Assembly (NCBI GenBank): GCA_027073795.1
Contig: JALTEW010000081.1
Location: forward strand, 672-11,065
From: a bacterium
Lineage (GTDB): Bacteria > Desulfobacterota > S145-22
Length of the DNA stretch: 10,394 bases
Reading direction: 5' to 3'
In this document: positions 1 through 6,113 of the stretch, in pieces
Layout of the letters: each line of letters starts with the position of its first letter
Position numbering within the stretch: the stretch's first letter is position 1
Notes under the pieces: model-generated
Seen by the model: the letters and a program-made list of their open reading frames with translations, nothing else
What the model was told of the DNA's origin: nothing
Databases searched by the model: none
Position numbers and translations under genes: made by a program

Positions 1-594
1 ATTTTAACCCCCACCATCGCGAAGCAGATTCAGGATTCAAGAATCTCACGGGCCAAGAACGAAACGCTCGTCATCGGTGCGGCCATCGCTGATCTCCACA
101 AGGATACCGGCTGGTGGCCGTATACCAACGCCAATGGACCTTCAGCTAAAGCTTCAGGCGGGGTGGATCGGATCCTTGGGGACCGCTCCACTGTCCCAAC
201 CGGCGCGGCTTCTGGCGCCGGCGCTGGGGCCCAAAACTGGGGAACCTATGGAGCAACCAAACCCATTTATGACTATCTCTATTATAACAATCCCGATGAC
301 GACACGGGAGATAGCAACCAAAACCAACCGGGTCAGGACTATCCTACCACCGGTGAGTTTAAATGGAACGGCCCTTACATCAAGGGTAAACTCCTCGACG
401 ATCCCTGGGGCCGTTCTTATGTGGTCAACGCACGATACTTCCCGGGCAATACCCCTTCCGTAACCAACCGGCACCATGTGTACGTCCTTTCCGCCGGGCC
501 GGATCATCTCTGGTCCACGCCTTACAGTGATGGAGCACCGGAAGAAGAAATCATGGGGGACGACATCGGCTTCCGCATCTGCGTAAGAAAATAA
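1..594 (+). CDS. GspG-like pseudopilin 1, 5' end cut by window
   Basis: The frame is open from base 1 to a TAA at 592-594, giving 197 codons. The first visible residues, ILTPTIAKQI, align with the second half of the hydrophobic N-terminal helix of the downstream pilins (AILAPQIAKHI in the third one), so roughly 27-30 codons (leader, FTLIE segment and start) lie outside the window. The helix continues into KDTGWWP, matching KDTGRWP of its neighbour. The C-terminal half carries the signature shared by the cluster: WNGPYI (about codon 122), DPWGRSY (about 134), LSAGPD, and GDDIGF near the end. This is the layout of the type II secretion major pseudopilin GspG, a subunit of a periplasmic or surface filament anchored in the inner membrane before assembly. 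An internal ATG at 163 is not the start because the homologous region extends upstream of it. A low-complexity Ala/Gly stretch lies in the variable region. It is the first of three pilins in this transcription unit. Confidence 0.9.
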   Translation: MLTPTIAKQIQDSRISRAKNETLVIGAAIADLHKDTGWWPYTNANGPSAKASGGVDRILGDRSTVPTGAASGAGAGAQNWGTYGATKPIYDYLYYNNPDDDTGDSNQNQPGQDYPTTGEFKWNGPYIKGKLLDDPWGRSYVVNARYFPGNTPSVTNRHHVYVLSAGPDHLWSTPYSDGAPEEEIMGDDIGFRICVRK

Positions 595-600
595 CCGCTT

Positions 601-685
601 TGGGGTCAGGGCTTGAATCTTGAATTTTCGTTTTCAATACACTCCCCTAAGTTTCTTGAAATTCAAGATTCAAGCCCTGACCCCA
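601..685. repeat. Perfect 27-bp inverted repeat (REP/MITE-like element), copy 1
   Basis: Bases 601-627 (beginning TGGGGTCAGGGCTTGAATC) are the exact reverse complement of 659-685, with a 31-base centre. The element starts six bases after the stop of pilin 1 and ends nine bases before the codon for the FTLIE phenylalanine of pilin 2. A related, decayed copy lies at 3538-3628. The size (about 85 bp), perfect arms and repeated occurrence fit a REP/BIME-like palindrome or a small non-autonomous transposable element of the kind mobilised by REP-associated tyrosine transposases. No transposase is in the window, so the family assignment is inference. The RNA would fold into a very stable hairpin covering the only usable start codon of pilin 2. 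Confidence 0.85.
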
Positions 686-1281
686 TTTGTAACGGCTTCA
701 CCCTGATTGAGGTGATTGTCGTGATCGCCGCCATTGCCATCCTGGCGGCAATTCTAACGCCGGTGATTGCCAAAAACATCAAGGACGCCAAGGTTTCCCG
801 TGCCGCCGGCGACGTCAAGGTCATCACCGCCGCGGTCGGGGATTTTTTCAAAGACATGAAGGAATGGCCCATCCTGATTGATGCAGCCAAACCTATCGGG
901 CCGGACAATCATCTTTATCTCCTTGTCGGATACGGAAAAGACGGTGTCACGAGCGGAGGAACCACCCCTGACTGGAATCAGGCGGGTGGGTGGCCCGCGG
1001 AGAAGATTGATCGGATGGAAAATCACCTCATGAGAAACCATCCGCCTCTCCATCAATATGACCCAACCCTCTGGCATGGCCCCTACATTGCCCGTATTAC
1101 AGCGGATCCGTGGGGAACCCATTACAGCATCAACGTGGCGTATCTGACGCCTTATCACCCGGAGGGTGAAGTCGTCTGGGTCATCAGCGCAGGGGAAAAT
1201 AAAACCTGGGAAACGGAGATTGCCCAGAAAAACAATGCCATCGTTATTGGAGGAGACGATATCATCTTCAGGATAAAATGA
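613..1281 (+). CDS. GspG-like pseudopilin 2 with leader replaced by a repeat element
   Basis: The mature part (from Phe29, base 697) is a normal pilin: FTLIEVIVVIAAIAILAAIL helix with Glu at +5, then WHGPYI (154-159), DPWGTHY (165-171), ISAGEN (191-196) and GGDDI (213-217), giving about 194 mature residues. The 5' end is abnormal. No ATG, GTG or good Shine-Dalgarno precedes the helix. The only standard start in frame is TTG at 613, inside the left arm of the inverted repeat, and codons 1-24 come entirely from that element. The resulting leader (…SSPDPICNG) lacks the Lys/Arg next to the cleavage Gly seen in the neighbours. Either translation begins at this TTG (or a rarer codon such as ATT 685), or the gene lost its leader and is on the way to being a pseudogene. 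The unbroken reading frame argues that damage is recent or that function is kept. It ends in the ribosome binding site of the next gene. Confidence 0.72.
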   Translation: MNLEFSFSIHSPKFLEIQDSSPDPICNGFTLIEVIVVIAAIAILAAILTPVIAKNIKDAKVSRAAGDVKVITAAVGDFFKDMKEWPILIDAAKPIGPDNHLYLLVGYGKDGVTSGGTTPDWNQAGGWPAEKIDRMENHLMRNHPPLHQYDPTLWHGPYIARITADPWGTHYSINVAYLTPYHPEGEVVWVISAGENKTWETEIAQKNNAIVIGGDDIIFRIK

Positions 1282-1288
1282 AAGGAGG
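1281..1288 (+). promoter_or_regulatory. Ribosome binding site deciding the start of pseudopilin 3
   Basis: AAAGGAGG lies seven bases before ATG 1296 and overlaps the last base of the preceding TGA. An in-frame ATG at 1278 lies upstream of this site and would place it inside the gene, so 1296 is the real start. The leader is then MKRIRNTKG, a standard short, basic prepilin leader. Confidence 0.85.
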
Positions 1289-1295
1289 CTGCAAA

Positions 1296-2006
1296 ATGAA
1301 AAGAATCAGGAATACGAAGGGGTTTACCCTCATTGAAATCATCGTGGTCATCGCTGTTATCGCCATTCTGGCCGCGATCCTGGCACCCCAGATCGCCAAG
1401 CACATCAAGGACGCAAAGGTCGCCAAGGCACGGGCGGACGTGAACACCATCGCCGCGGCCATCGGGGACTTCTACAAGGATACCGGCCGCTGGCCCACGG
1501 CAAATAACGCCACGGGAACCACGGGAACTTCAAGGACGAACGACGGGATCTATGTTCTTTACAGTAACCAGGGAACCCACGCGGCAGGTCATAGCACCGC
1601 AACAAATTATTGGATCACCTGGGCCGGCATCTCGTCCCGAGGAGACACATTCCGCAACCAGATGGTTCTGAACTGGATCCTGGGAAATTCAGGCTGGCAC
1701 TATCCCATCAAAACAGGCGCCCCATCAGGCCTTTCCCTGACGGATGTTCTGGGATGGCATGGCCCTTATCTTAAGACGGTTTCATCGGACCCCTGGGGAC
1801 ACAAATACTACTGCAACGTCCTTGCCCTCTATTATGGGCAGGGGACCTATCTCTACGACCAGTGCTGGGTGATCTCTTCCGGCCCCAACGGGACCATCGA
1901 AACGCCGGTGGGAAGCCCTATTGGGAATCCCCAGACAGGCGAAATCAACAGTGACCCCATCGGCGGGGGAGGCGGCGGCGACGATATCGGTACAATGCTA
2001 AAATAA
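1296..2006 (+). CDS. GspG-like pseudopilin 3
   Basis: A 236-residue prepilin. Leader MKRIRNTKG is followed by FTLIEIIVVIAVIAILAAIL with Gly at -1, Phe at +1 and Glu at +5, the class III signal recognised by prepilin peptidase, which cleaves and N-methylates. The amphipathic end of the helix runs into KDTGRWP. The globular part has WHGPYL (154-159), DPWGHKYY (165-172), SSGPNG (194-199) and a hexaglycine run (223-228) leading into GDDI (228-231). DPWG plus the Gly/Asp-rich end are typical of GspG, whose C-terminal loop binds calcium. Two cysteines (173 and 190) in the globular domain could form a disulfide. It is longer than typical GspG (about 140-150 residues) because of a Thr/Asn/Gly-rich insertion at 70-150. 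The stop is 17 bases before the ABC ATPase gene, so co-transcription is likely. Confidence 0.93.
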   Translation: MKRIRNTKGFTLIEIIVVIAVIAILAAILAPQIAKHIKDAKVAKARADVNTIAAAIGDFYKDTGRWPTANNATGTTGTSRTNDGIYVLYSNQGTHAAGHSTATNYWITWAGISSRGDTFRNQMVLNWILGNSGWHYPIKTGAPSGLSLTDVLGWHGPYLKTVSSDPWGHKYYCNVLALYYGQGTYLYDQCWVISSGPNGTIETPVGSPIGNPQTGEINSDPIGGGGGGDDIGTMLK

Positions 2007-2023
2007 AAAAAAGAGTGGGGCCC

Positions 2024-2782
2024 ATGACAAATGACATTGAGCTTCAGAACCTATCGAAAAAATATGTTTCTTCCGGCGGAATAAAAAAACGGGAACAGTG
2101 GGCCGTTAAGGATGTAAGCCTAAACATCGCCCGGGGGACAATCTTCGGTTTTCTGGGACCTAACGGCGCCGGGAAGACCACCACGATCAAAATGATGATG
2201 GGGTTGACCCGCCCGACAACTGGAACTGTTTCCCTTATGGGAGCCCCTCACACGGATTTCAGGGTAAGAATGGGGATCGGGTTTCTCCCGGAAAACCCCC
2301 AATTCCCCCAAACACTCACGGCCCGGGAAATTCTCATCTGGTCCGGTGAGATGATGGGCATGTCCGGCCCGCACCTTGCAGAAAAGGCTGATAACCTGTT
2401 GAAACAGGTCCAGCTCGATACGTCCGGAAGAAAAAAGGTCGGGGCGTTTTCCAAGGGCATGATTCAGCGCCTGGGAATCGCCCAGGCCTTGATTGCCTCG
2501 CCGGATATCCTGATTCTTGACGAGCCCCTCTCAGGGCTGGACCCCCCGGGACGTCAAATGGTATCGGAACTCCTCCTCGGGGCGCGAGAAAAGGGGAGCA
2601 CCATTTTCTTTTCCTCTCATATCCTTTCCGATGTCAAGGCTCTCTGTGACGAGGTGGGACTCATTGTCAACGGCAGGCTCAAGGCCCGGGGAACCCTTGA
2701 AACAGTCTTTCACCTTGAGGGAGAGCATTCCATCGACTCACTCGACAGGCGCTTCGCGGAGGTCATCTACACCGATGCGTAA
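2024..2782 (+). CDS. ABC transporter ATP-binding protein (PilH-like context)
   Basis: A 252-residue nucleotide-binding subunit of an ABC-2 type exporter. Walker A GPNGAGKT is at 45-52, a Q-loop-region FLPENP at 87-92 (Glu in place of Gln, common in this family), a signature FSKGM at 142-146 (variant of LSGGQ), Walker B ILILDEP at 162-168, D-loop SGLD at 170-173 and switch His199 in SSHIL. ATG 2024 is preferred to GTG 2015 because homology begins at the following residues; neither has a strong Shine-Dalgarno (AAGAG eight bases before 2024). It pairs with the permease whose start overlaps its last codons. Location between pilin and assembly ATPase genes recalls Myxococcus xanthus pilH, an ABC ATPase needed for type IV pili. 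The substrate is unknown, and the pilus-assembly role is inferred from position. Confidence 0.92.
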   Translation: MTNDIELQNLSKKYVSSGGIKKREQWAVKDVSLNIARGTIFGFLGPNGAGKTTTIKMMMGLTRPTTGTVSLMGAPHTDFRVRMGIGFLPENPQFPQTLTAREILIWSGEMMGMSGPHLAEKADNLLKQVQLDTSGRKKVGAFSKGMIQRLGIAQALIASPDILILDEPLSGLDPPGRQMVSELLLGAREKGSTIFFSSHILSDVKALCDEVGLIVNGRLKARGTLETVFHLEGEHSIDSLDRRFAEVIYTDA

Positions 2783-3536
2783 GGTCCTCGCCCTTGCCCG
2801 AATAACCTTTCTCCAAGGGATTCGCAGCCGGGTGTTTTATACCCTCCTGTTTTTTGGCGCTGTCCTTGTTCTCAGCACGGTTGTTCTCAACCAGATGACC
2901 GTGGGAGACCCCACCAAGATTATCCAGGATCTGGGGCTGGCCACTTTGTCTCTCTTCAGCCTGTTAATCATTCTCTTTGTCGGGAGCCAAATCCTTGGCA
3001 AGGATATGGAAAGCCAGACCATCTATCTGATCCTCAGCAAGCCCATTGGCCGGGGGCAATATCTCACGGGGAGATTCCTCGGTATCCTGGTCATTCTTTA
3101 CGCGAACATGGCCGCCTTTTCCCTCATGATTCTGCTCCTCAACGCCCTTTACAGTCACAGCTTGAAATGGTCCCTGTTCATTGCTGCGGGACTGACCGCC
3201 CTTGAAATGGCTATTCTTCTCGCTTTTCTCGTATTCTTTTTCATCTTTATCACCCCCACGCTGGCCCCTTTCCTGGTCTTGGCTGTTTTTGTCATCGGGC
3301 ACACCACCACGGAGGTCAAGGCTATTTTCGCCCACAAACACGGGATTTACCATACCTTTTCCCTTGCCCTTTATTATCTGTTCCCCAATTTCGACCTGCT
3401 GAGCATTCAGACCGAGGTGGTTCATAATATCCACATTCCCTTATCTCACTTATTCTATGGGCTTGGATACAGCTTGGCCCTGATTACATTGGTTCTGATC
3501 GCATCTTACCTTATCTTTCGAACCAGAGACTTTTAA
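2775..3536 (+). CDS. ABC-2 type permease (COG1277/NosY-like)
   Basis: A 253-residue integral membrane protein with about six helices, near 20-40, 54-75, 101-125, 133-158, 160-177 and 226-248. The segment GKDMESQTIYLILSKPIGRG (75-94) between helices 2 and 3 is the typical coupling region of NosY-like ABC-2 permeases. ATG 2775 overlaps the ATPase stop by eight bases, and GGAGG at 2758-2762 sits twelve bases upstream. The reading frame stays open far upstream, but that part lies over the ATPase gene in another frame and is not coding. The overlap implies translational coupling, so the two proteins most likely form one transporter. The role is probably the membrane half of an exporter assisting filament assembly, comparable in position to Myxococcus pilI; this is inference. 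The stop is followed within two bases by the second palindromic element. Confidence 0.9.
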   Translation: MRKVLALARITFLQGIRSRVFYTLLFFGAVLVLSTVVLNQMTVGDPTKIIQDLGLATLSLFSLLIILFVGSQILGKDMESQTIYLILSKPIGRGQYLTGRFLGILVILYANMAAFSLMILLLNALYSHSLKWSLFIAAGLTALEMAILLAFLVFFFIFITPTLAPFLVLAVFVIGHTTTEVKAIFAHKHGIYHTFSLALYYLFPNFDLLSIQTEVVHNIHIPLSHLFYGLGYSLALITLVLIASYLIFRTRDF

Positions 3537-3537
3537 A

Positions 3538-3628
3538 TGAGGGTACACCTTGAATCTTGGATTTCCAGGCTTTGCTAATGAGAGGTAATCACGGAGATAA
3601 AAAATTCAAAATTCGAGCCCTGACCCTA
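3538..3628. repeat. Degenerate copy 2 of the palindromic element
   Basis: Bases 3602-3628 match the right arm of copy 1 at 24 of 27 positions. Bases 3550-3564 match the inner 15 bases of its left arm at 14 of 15, and the outer left arm (3538-3549) is more diverged. Total length (91 versus 85 bases) and orientation agree with copy 1. The arms no longer pair perfectly, so this copy is older or has been altered after becoming coding. It begins directly after the permease stop and contains the start codon of the TPR gene. Confidence 0.75.
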
Positions 3629-4465
3629 CTGTGTTTTCTCCCTGTTCTTCTCCTCTTGTCGGTCTTTTTCAATGTCAGGCTCACCACCATCAAACAGTCA
3701 TACCCATCCTTTACCGACCCCGTTTTTCTCCCTTCCGCCGAAGCTCTCCGTCTCGCAAGCCTCAATTTTGAAGGCCTAACAGCGGATCTCGTCTGGATTA
3801 AGGGGGCCATCTATTTTGGAAGCCACTATCGCCAGCGGGGCTTCCGGTTTCAGTGGATGGAAGGTCTGTTGAACCTTGCAACCGATCTCGATCCCATGTA
3901 TTATGACGTGTACTGGTATGGGTCAAGCCTGCTTCCGGAGGTGCATCAGTCTATTCGGTTGTTGGAGAAGGGGATGAAATATTTTCCAAACGACTGGAAA
4001 TTTCCTGAAATGATAGGCTTTAACTACCAATATTACCTGAACGATTACAAGTCCGCCGGGAAATATTATGAAATCGCCTCCACCAAACCGGGGCATCCTC
4101 CCTTTGTCCCCTCCCTTGCCAGTCGCTTCTACACACAGGCCGGAGAGTTAGATGCCGCGATCCGCGTCCTGAAAAATTTCTATAACACCACTAAACGGTG
4201 GGATCTCAAGCAGGAATTCGGTCTGAGGATTGTGCAGCTTCAGCAGATTAAACACCTTCAGGCGCTCGTGGACCGGTATCACCAAATTTTTGGGCATTAT
4301 CCCAAAACCCTTCAGACGTTGACGCGAGAGGGGTTGATTGAAACACTCCCAAAAGAGCCTTTCGGCGGCTATTACTTCATCGATCCACACGATCATCGAG
4401 TAAAAAGCAGCACAGATCCCTTGACGACTCCACCGAAAGGGAGGAGGAGACATGGCCAAGGGTAA
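3578..4465 (+). CDS. Membrane-anchored TPR-like protein in pilus operon
   Basis: A 295-residue protein. A short basic N-terminus precedes one transmembrane helix (about 14-33, LTLLCFLPVLLLLSVFF), so the rest is probably periplasmic. Residues 55-235 are helical and TPR-like: paired helices rich in Tyr/Trp/Leu, with repeats such as YYDVYWYGSSLL, AGKYYEIAS and AGELDAAIRVLKNFY. No repeat is a textbook TPR. The C-terminus, YPKTLQTLTREGLIETLPKE then PFGGYYFIDP, resembles a pseudopilin core. ATG 3578 has a weak CAGG eight bases upstream; TTG 3557 is an alternative. Both lie in the palindromic element, and codons 1-17 come from it. The next Met is residue 94, past the membrane helix, so the start must be in the repeat. 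The gene overlaps the ATPase gene by 14 bases. It may be the third partner of the ABC pair, as in pilG-H-I; function is inferred from context only. Confidence 0.82.
   Translation: MRGNHGDKKFKIRALTLLCFLPVLLLLSVFFNVRLTTIKQSYPSFTDPVFLPSAEALRLASLNFEGLTADLVWIKGAIYFGSHYRQRGFRFQWMEGLLNLATDLDPMYYDVYWYGSSLLPEVHQSIRLLEKGMKYFPNDWKFPEMIGFNYQYYLNDYKSAGKYYEIASTKPGHPPFVPSLASRFYTQAGELDAAIRVLKNFYNTTKRWDLKQEFGLRIVQLQQIKHLQALVDRYHQIFGHYPKTLQTLTREGLIETLPKEPFGGYYFIDPHDHRVKSSTDPLTTPPKGRRRHGQG
4441..4447 (+). promoter_or_regulatory. Strong ribosome binding site of the assembly ATPase
   Basis: GAGGAGG ends four bases before ATG 4452, inside the last codons of the TPR gene. It fixes the start and indicates that the ATPase can be initiated independently of the overlapping upstream gene. 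Confidence 0.8.
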
Positions 4466-6113
4466 ATTAGGAGAACGCCTCATCTCTATGGGGATCATTA
4501 CTCCCGATCAACTGGAGCTGGCCCTCAAGGAACAGAAACGAACCGGCAAATACCTGGGGGAAGTGATCAACTCGCTTGGGTTTGCCACGCAGGAAGCGGT
4601 TCAGACCGCCCTTGCTATGCAGTCCGGCGTCAATTACGTCAACCTGAAGGATTATCTGATTGATCCCGACGCGCTGAAACTCGTCCCAGAATCCTTTGCC
4701 AGAGAAAAACTCCTCGTTCCCCTCTCCGCCGAGGGAGACACCCTGACCGTTGCTATGGCAAACGTTTTTGACCTTCCCGCTATTGACGCCCTTCAGCAGA
4801 TGACCGGTTACTTTATCGACGTCAATGCAGCCAGCGAGACAGATATCCAGCACGCCATCGACCAGTACTACGGCAAGACCCAATCCCTGGAGGAAATCAT
4901 CCAGGAGGCTGTCAAGATTGCCGAATCAGAGGGAGGAACAGGTCTTGGAGAGGACATGGGCACGGCCCCCATCATCCGACTGGTCGATCATCTCATCGTG
5001 GAGGGGGCCAAACAGCGCGCCACCGATATTCACATCGAACCGGAACGACAAGTGGTCCGGACACGATACAGGATTGATGGCATCCTCCAGCAGGGCATCT
5101 CCCTTCCCAAGATTCTCCAATCCGCCCTGATCGCGCGCATCAAAATCATGGCGGGGATAAACATCGCTGAAAGTCGGGTTCCCCAGGACGGTAGGATTCT
5201 CTTTCATATAGGGAAGAGAAATATCGACCTCCGCGTTTCCACTATGCCAACCATTTACGGGGAAGATATCGTCATCCGCATCCTTGATAAGGAAAACCTT
5301 ATCCTTGGGCTTGACAAACTGGGGTTTTCACCCGAGCATATCACCCTTTATCGGCAGCAGATCAATCGCCCGCATGGCATCATTTTGGTAACAGGGCCAA
5401 CTGGCAGTGGAAAAACAACCACCCTCTATTCCACCTTGAGCCATATCAACAACCTTGAACGCTCCATCATTACCCTGGAAGACCCCGTGGAATACGAGCT
5501 GACTGTTATTCGGCAAACCCAGATCAATCCAAAAGCGGGACTGACCTTTGCCAACGGCCTCCGCTCCATCCTGCGCCACGACCCCGACATTATTTTCATC
5601 GGAGAAATGAGAGATGCCGAAACGGCAGACATGGCCATCCGGTCCGCCCTTACCGGCCATCTTGTGCTTTCTACCCTCCATACCAACGATGCCGTGGGAA
5701 GTATCCCCCGTCTCCTCAACATGGGGGTTGAGTCCTTTCTCCTTGCCTCAGCCCTGAATGCTGTGATTGCCCAACGCCTGGTGCGAGTCATCTGCCCCAA
5801 CTGCAAGGCGCCTTATACCCCGGAAGAACGCCTCTTGAAGCGGTTCGGCATCCCCTCCGATTCCAGCATTACCTTCTATCACGGAACCGGTTGCCCTTCT
5901 TGCGGGAACACGGGTTTTCGCGGCAGGATCGGTATCTTTGAAATACTTACAGTAACACCCCGCATGGAATCCCTCATCATGGAAAAACAGGACTCCCAGG
6001 TCCTTAAGGAGGCCGCCCTTTCTGAGGGGTTTGTCACCATGGAGCAGGACGGCATACGCAAGGCCACAGCGGGGATTACAACCCTTGAAGAGGTGGAAAG
6101 GGTGGTTGCATAA
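4452..6113 (+). CDS. gspE: GspE/PilB-type filament assembly ATPase
   Basis: A 553-residue cytoplasmic hexameric ATPase that powers pilin addition at the inner membrane. An N-terminal MshEN/T2SSE_N domain (about 1-145, beginning MAKGKLGERLISMGIITPDQL) docks to the platform complex. The catalytic part has DIHIEP (about 190), Walker A GPTGSGKT (315-322), the Asp box TLEDPVEYE, Walker B region DPDIIFIGEMRD (377-388) with catalytic Glu385, and the His box LSTLHTNDA. A zinc module is complete: CPNC (448-451) and CPSC (481-484). The tetracysteine and GEMRD are typical of extension ATPases (GspE/PilB), not of the retraction ATPase PilT. Length is normal. The next gene starts at the base after its stop. 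The symbol follows the GspG-like pilins; pilB would be an equally fair name. Confidence 0.97.
   Translation: MAKGKLGERLISMGIITPDQLELALKEQKRTGKYLGEVINSLGFATQEAVQTALAMQSGVNYVNLKDYLIDPDALKLVPESFAREKLLVPLSAEGDTLTVAMANVFDLPAIDALQQMTGYFIDVNAASETDIQHAIDQYYGKTQSLEEIIQEAVKIAESEGGTGLGEDMGTAPIIRLVDHLIVEGAKQRATDIHIEPERQVVRTRYRIDGILQQGISLPKILQSALIARIKIMAGINIAESRVPQDGRILFHIGKRNIDLRVSTMPTIYGEDIVIRILDKENLILGLDKLGFSPEHITLYRQQINRPHGIILVTGPTGSGKTTTLYSTLSHINNLERSIITLEDPVEYELTVIRQTQINPKAGLTFANGLRSILRHDPDIIFIGEMRDAETADMAIRSALTGHLVLSTLHTNDAVGSIPRLLNMGVESFLLASALNAVIAQRLVRVICPNCKAPYTPEERLLKRFGIPSDSSITFYHGTGCPSCGNTGFRGRIGIFEILTVTPRMESLIMEKQDSQVLKEAALSEGFVTMEQDGIRKATAGITTLEEVERVVA

Noticed and set aside
697..1460. Direct DNA repeat between pilins 2 and 3
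   Set aside because: Similarity is confined to codons of the conserved N-terminal helix with many synonymous differences; explained by paralogy, not a recent duplication or repeat element.
2517..2774. Upstream extension of the permease frame
   Set aside because: Lies over the conserved C-terminal half of the ABC ATPase; its translation is Ser/Arg-rich and the permease family start fits ATG 2775.
2964..3434. Antisense open frame of 156 codons over the permease
   Set aside because: Charged, low-complexity composition typical of the reverse strand of a membrane-protein gene; no ribosome binding site or homology.
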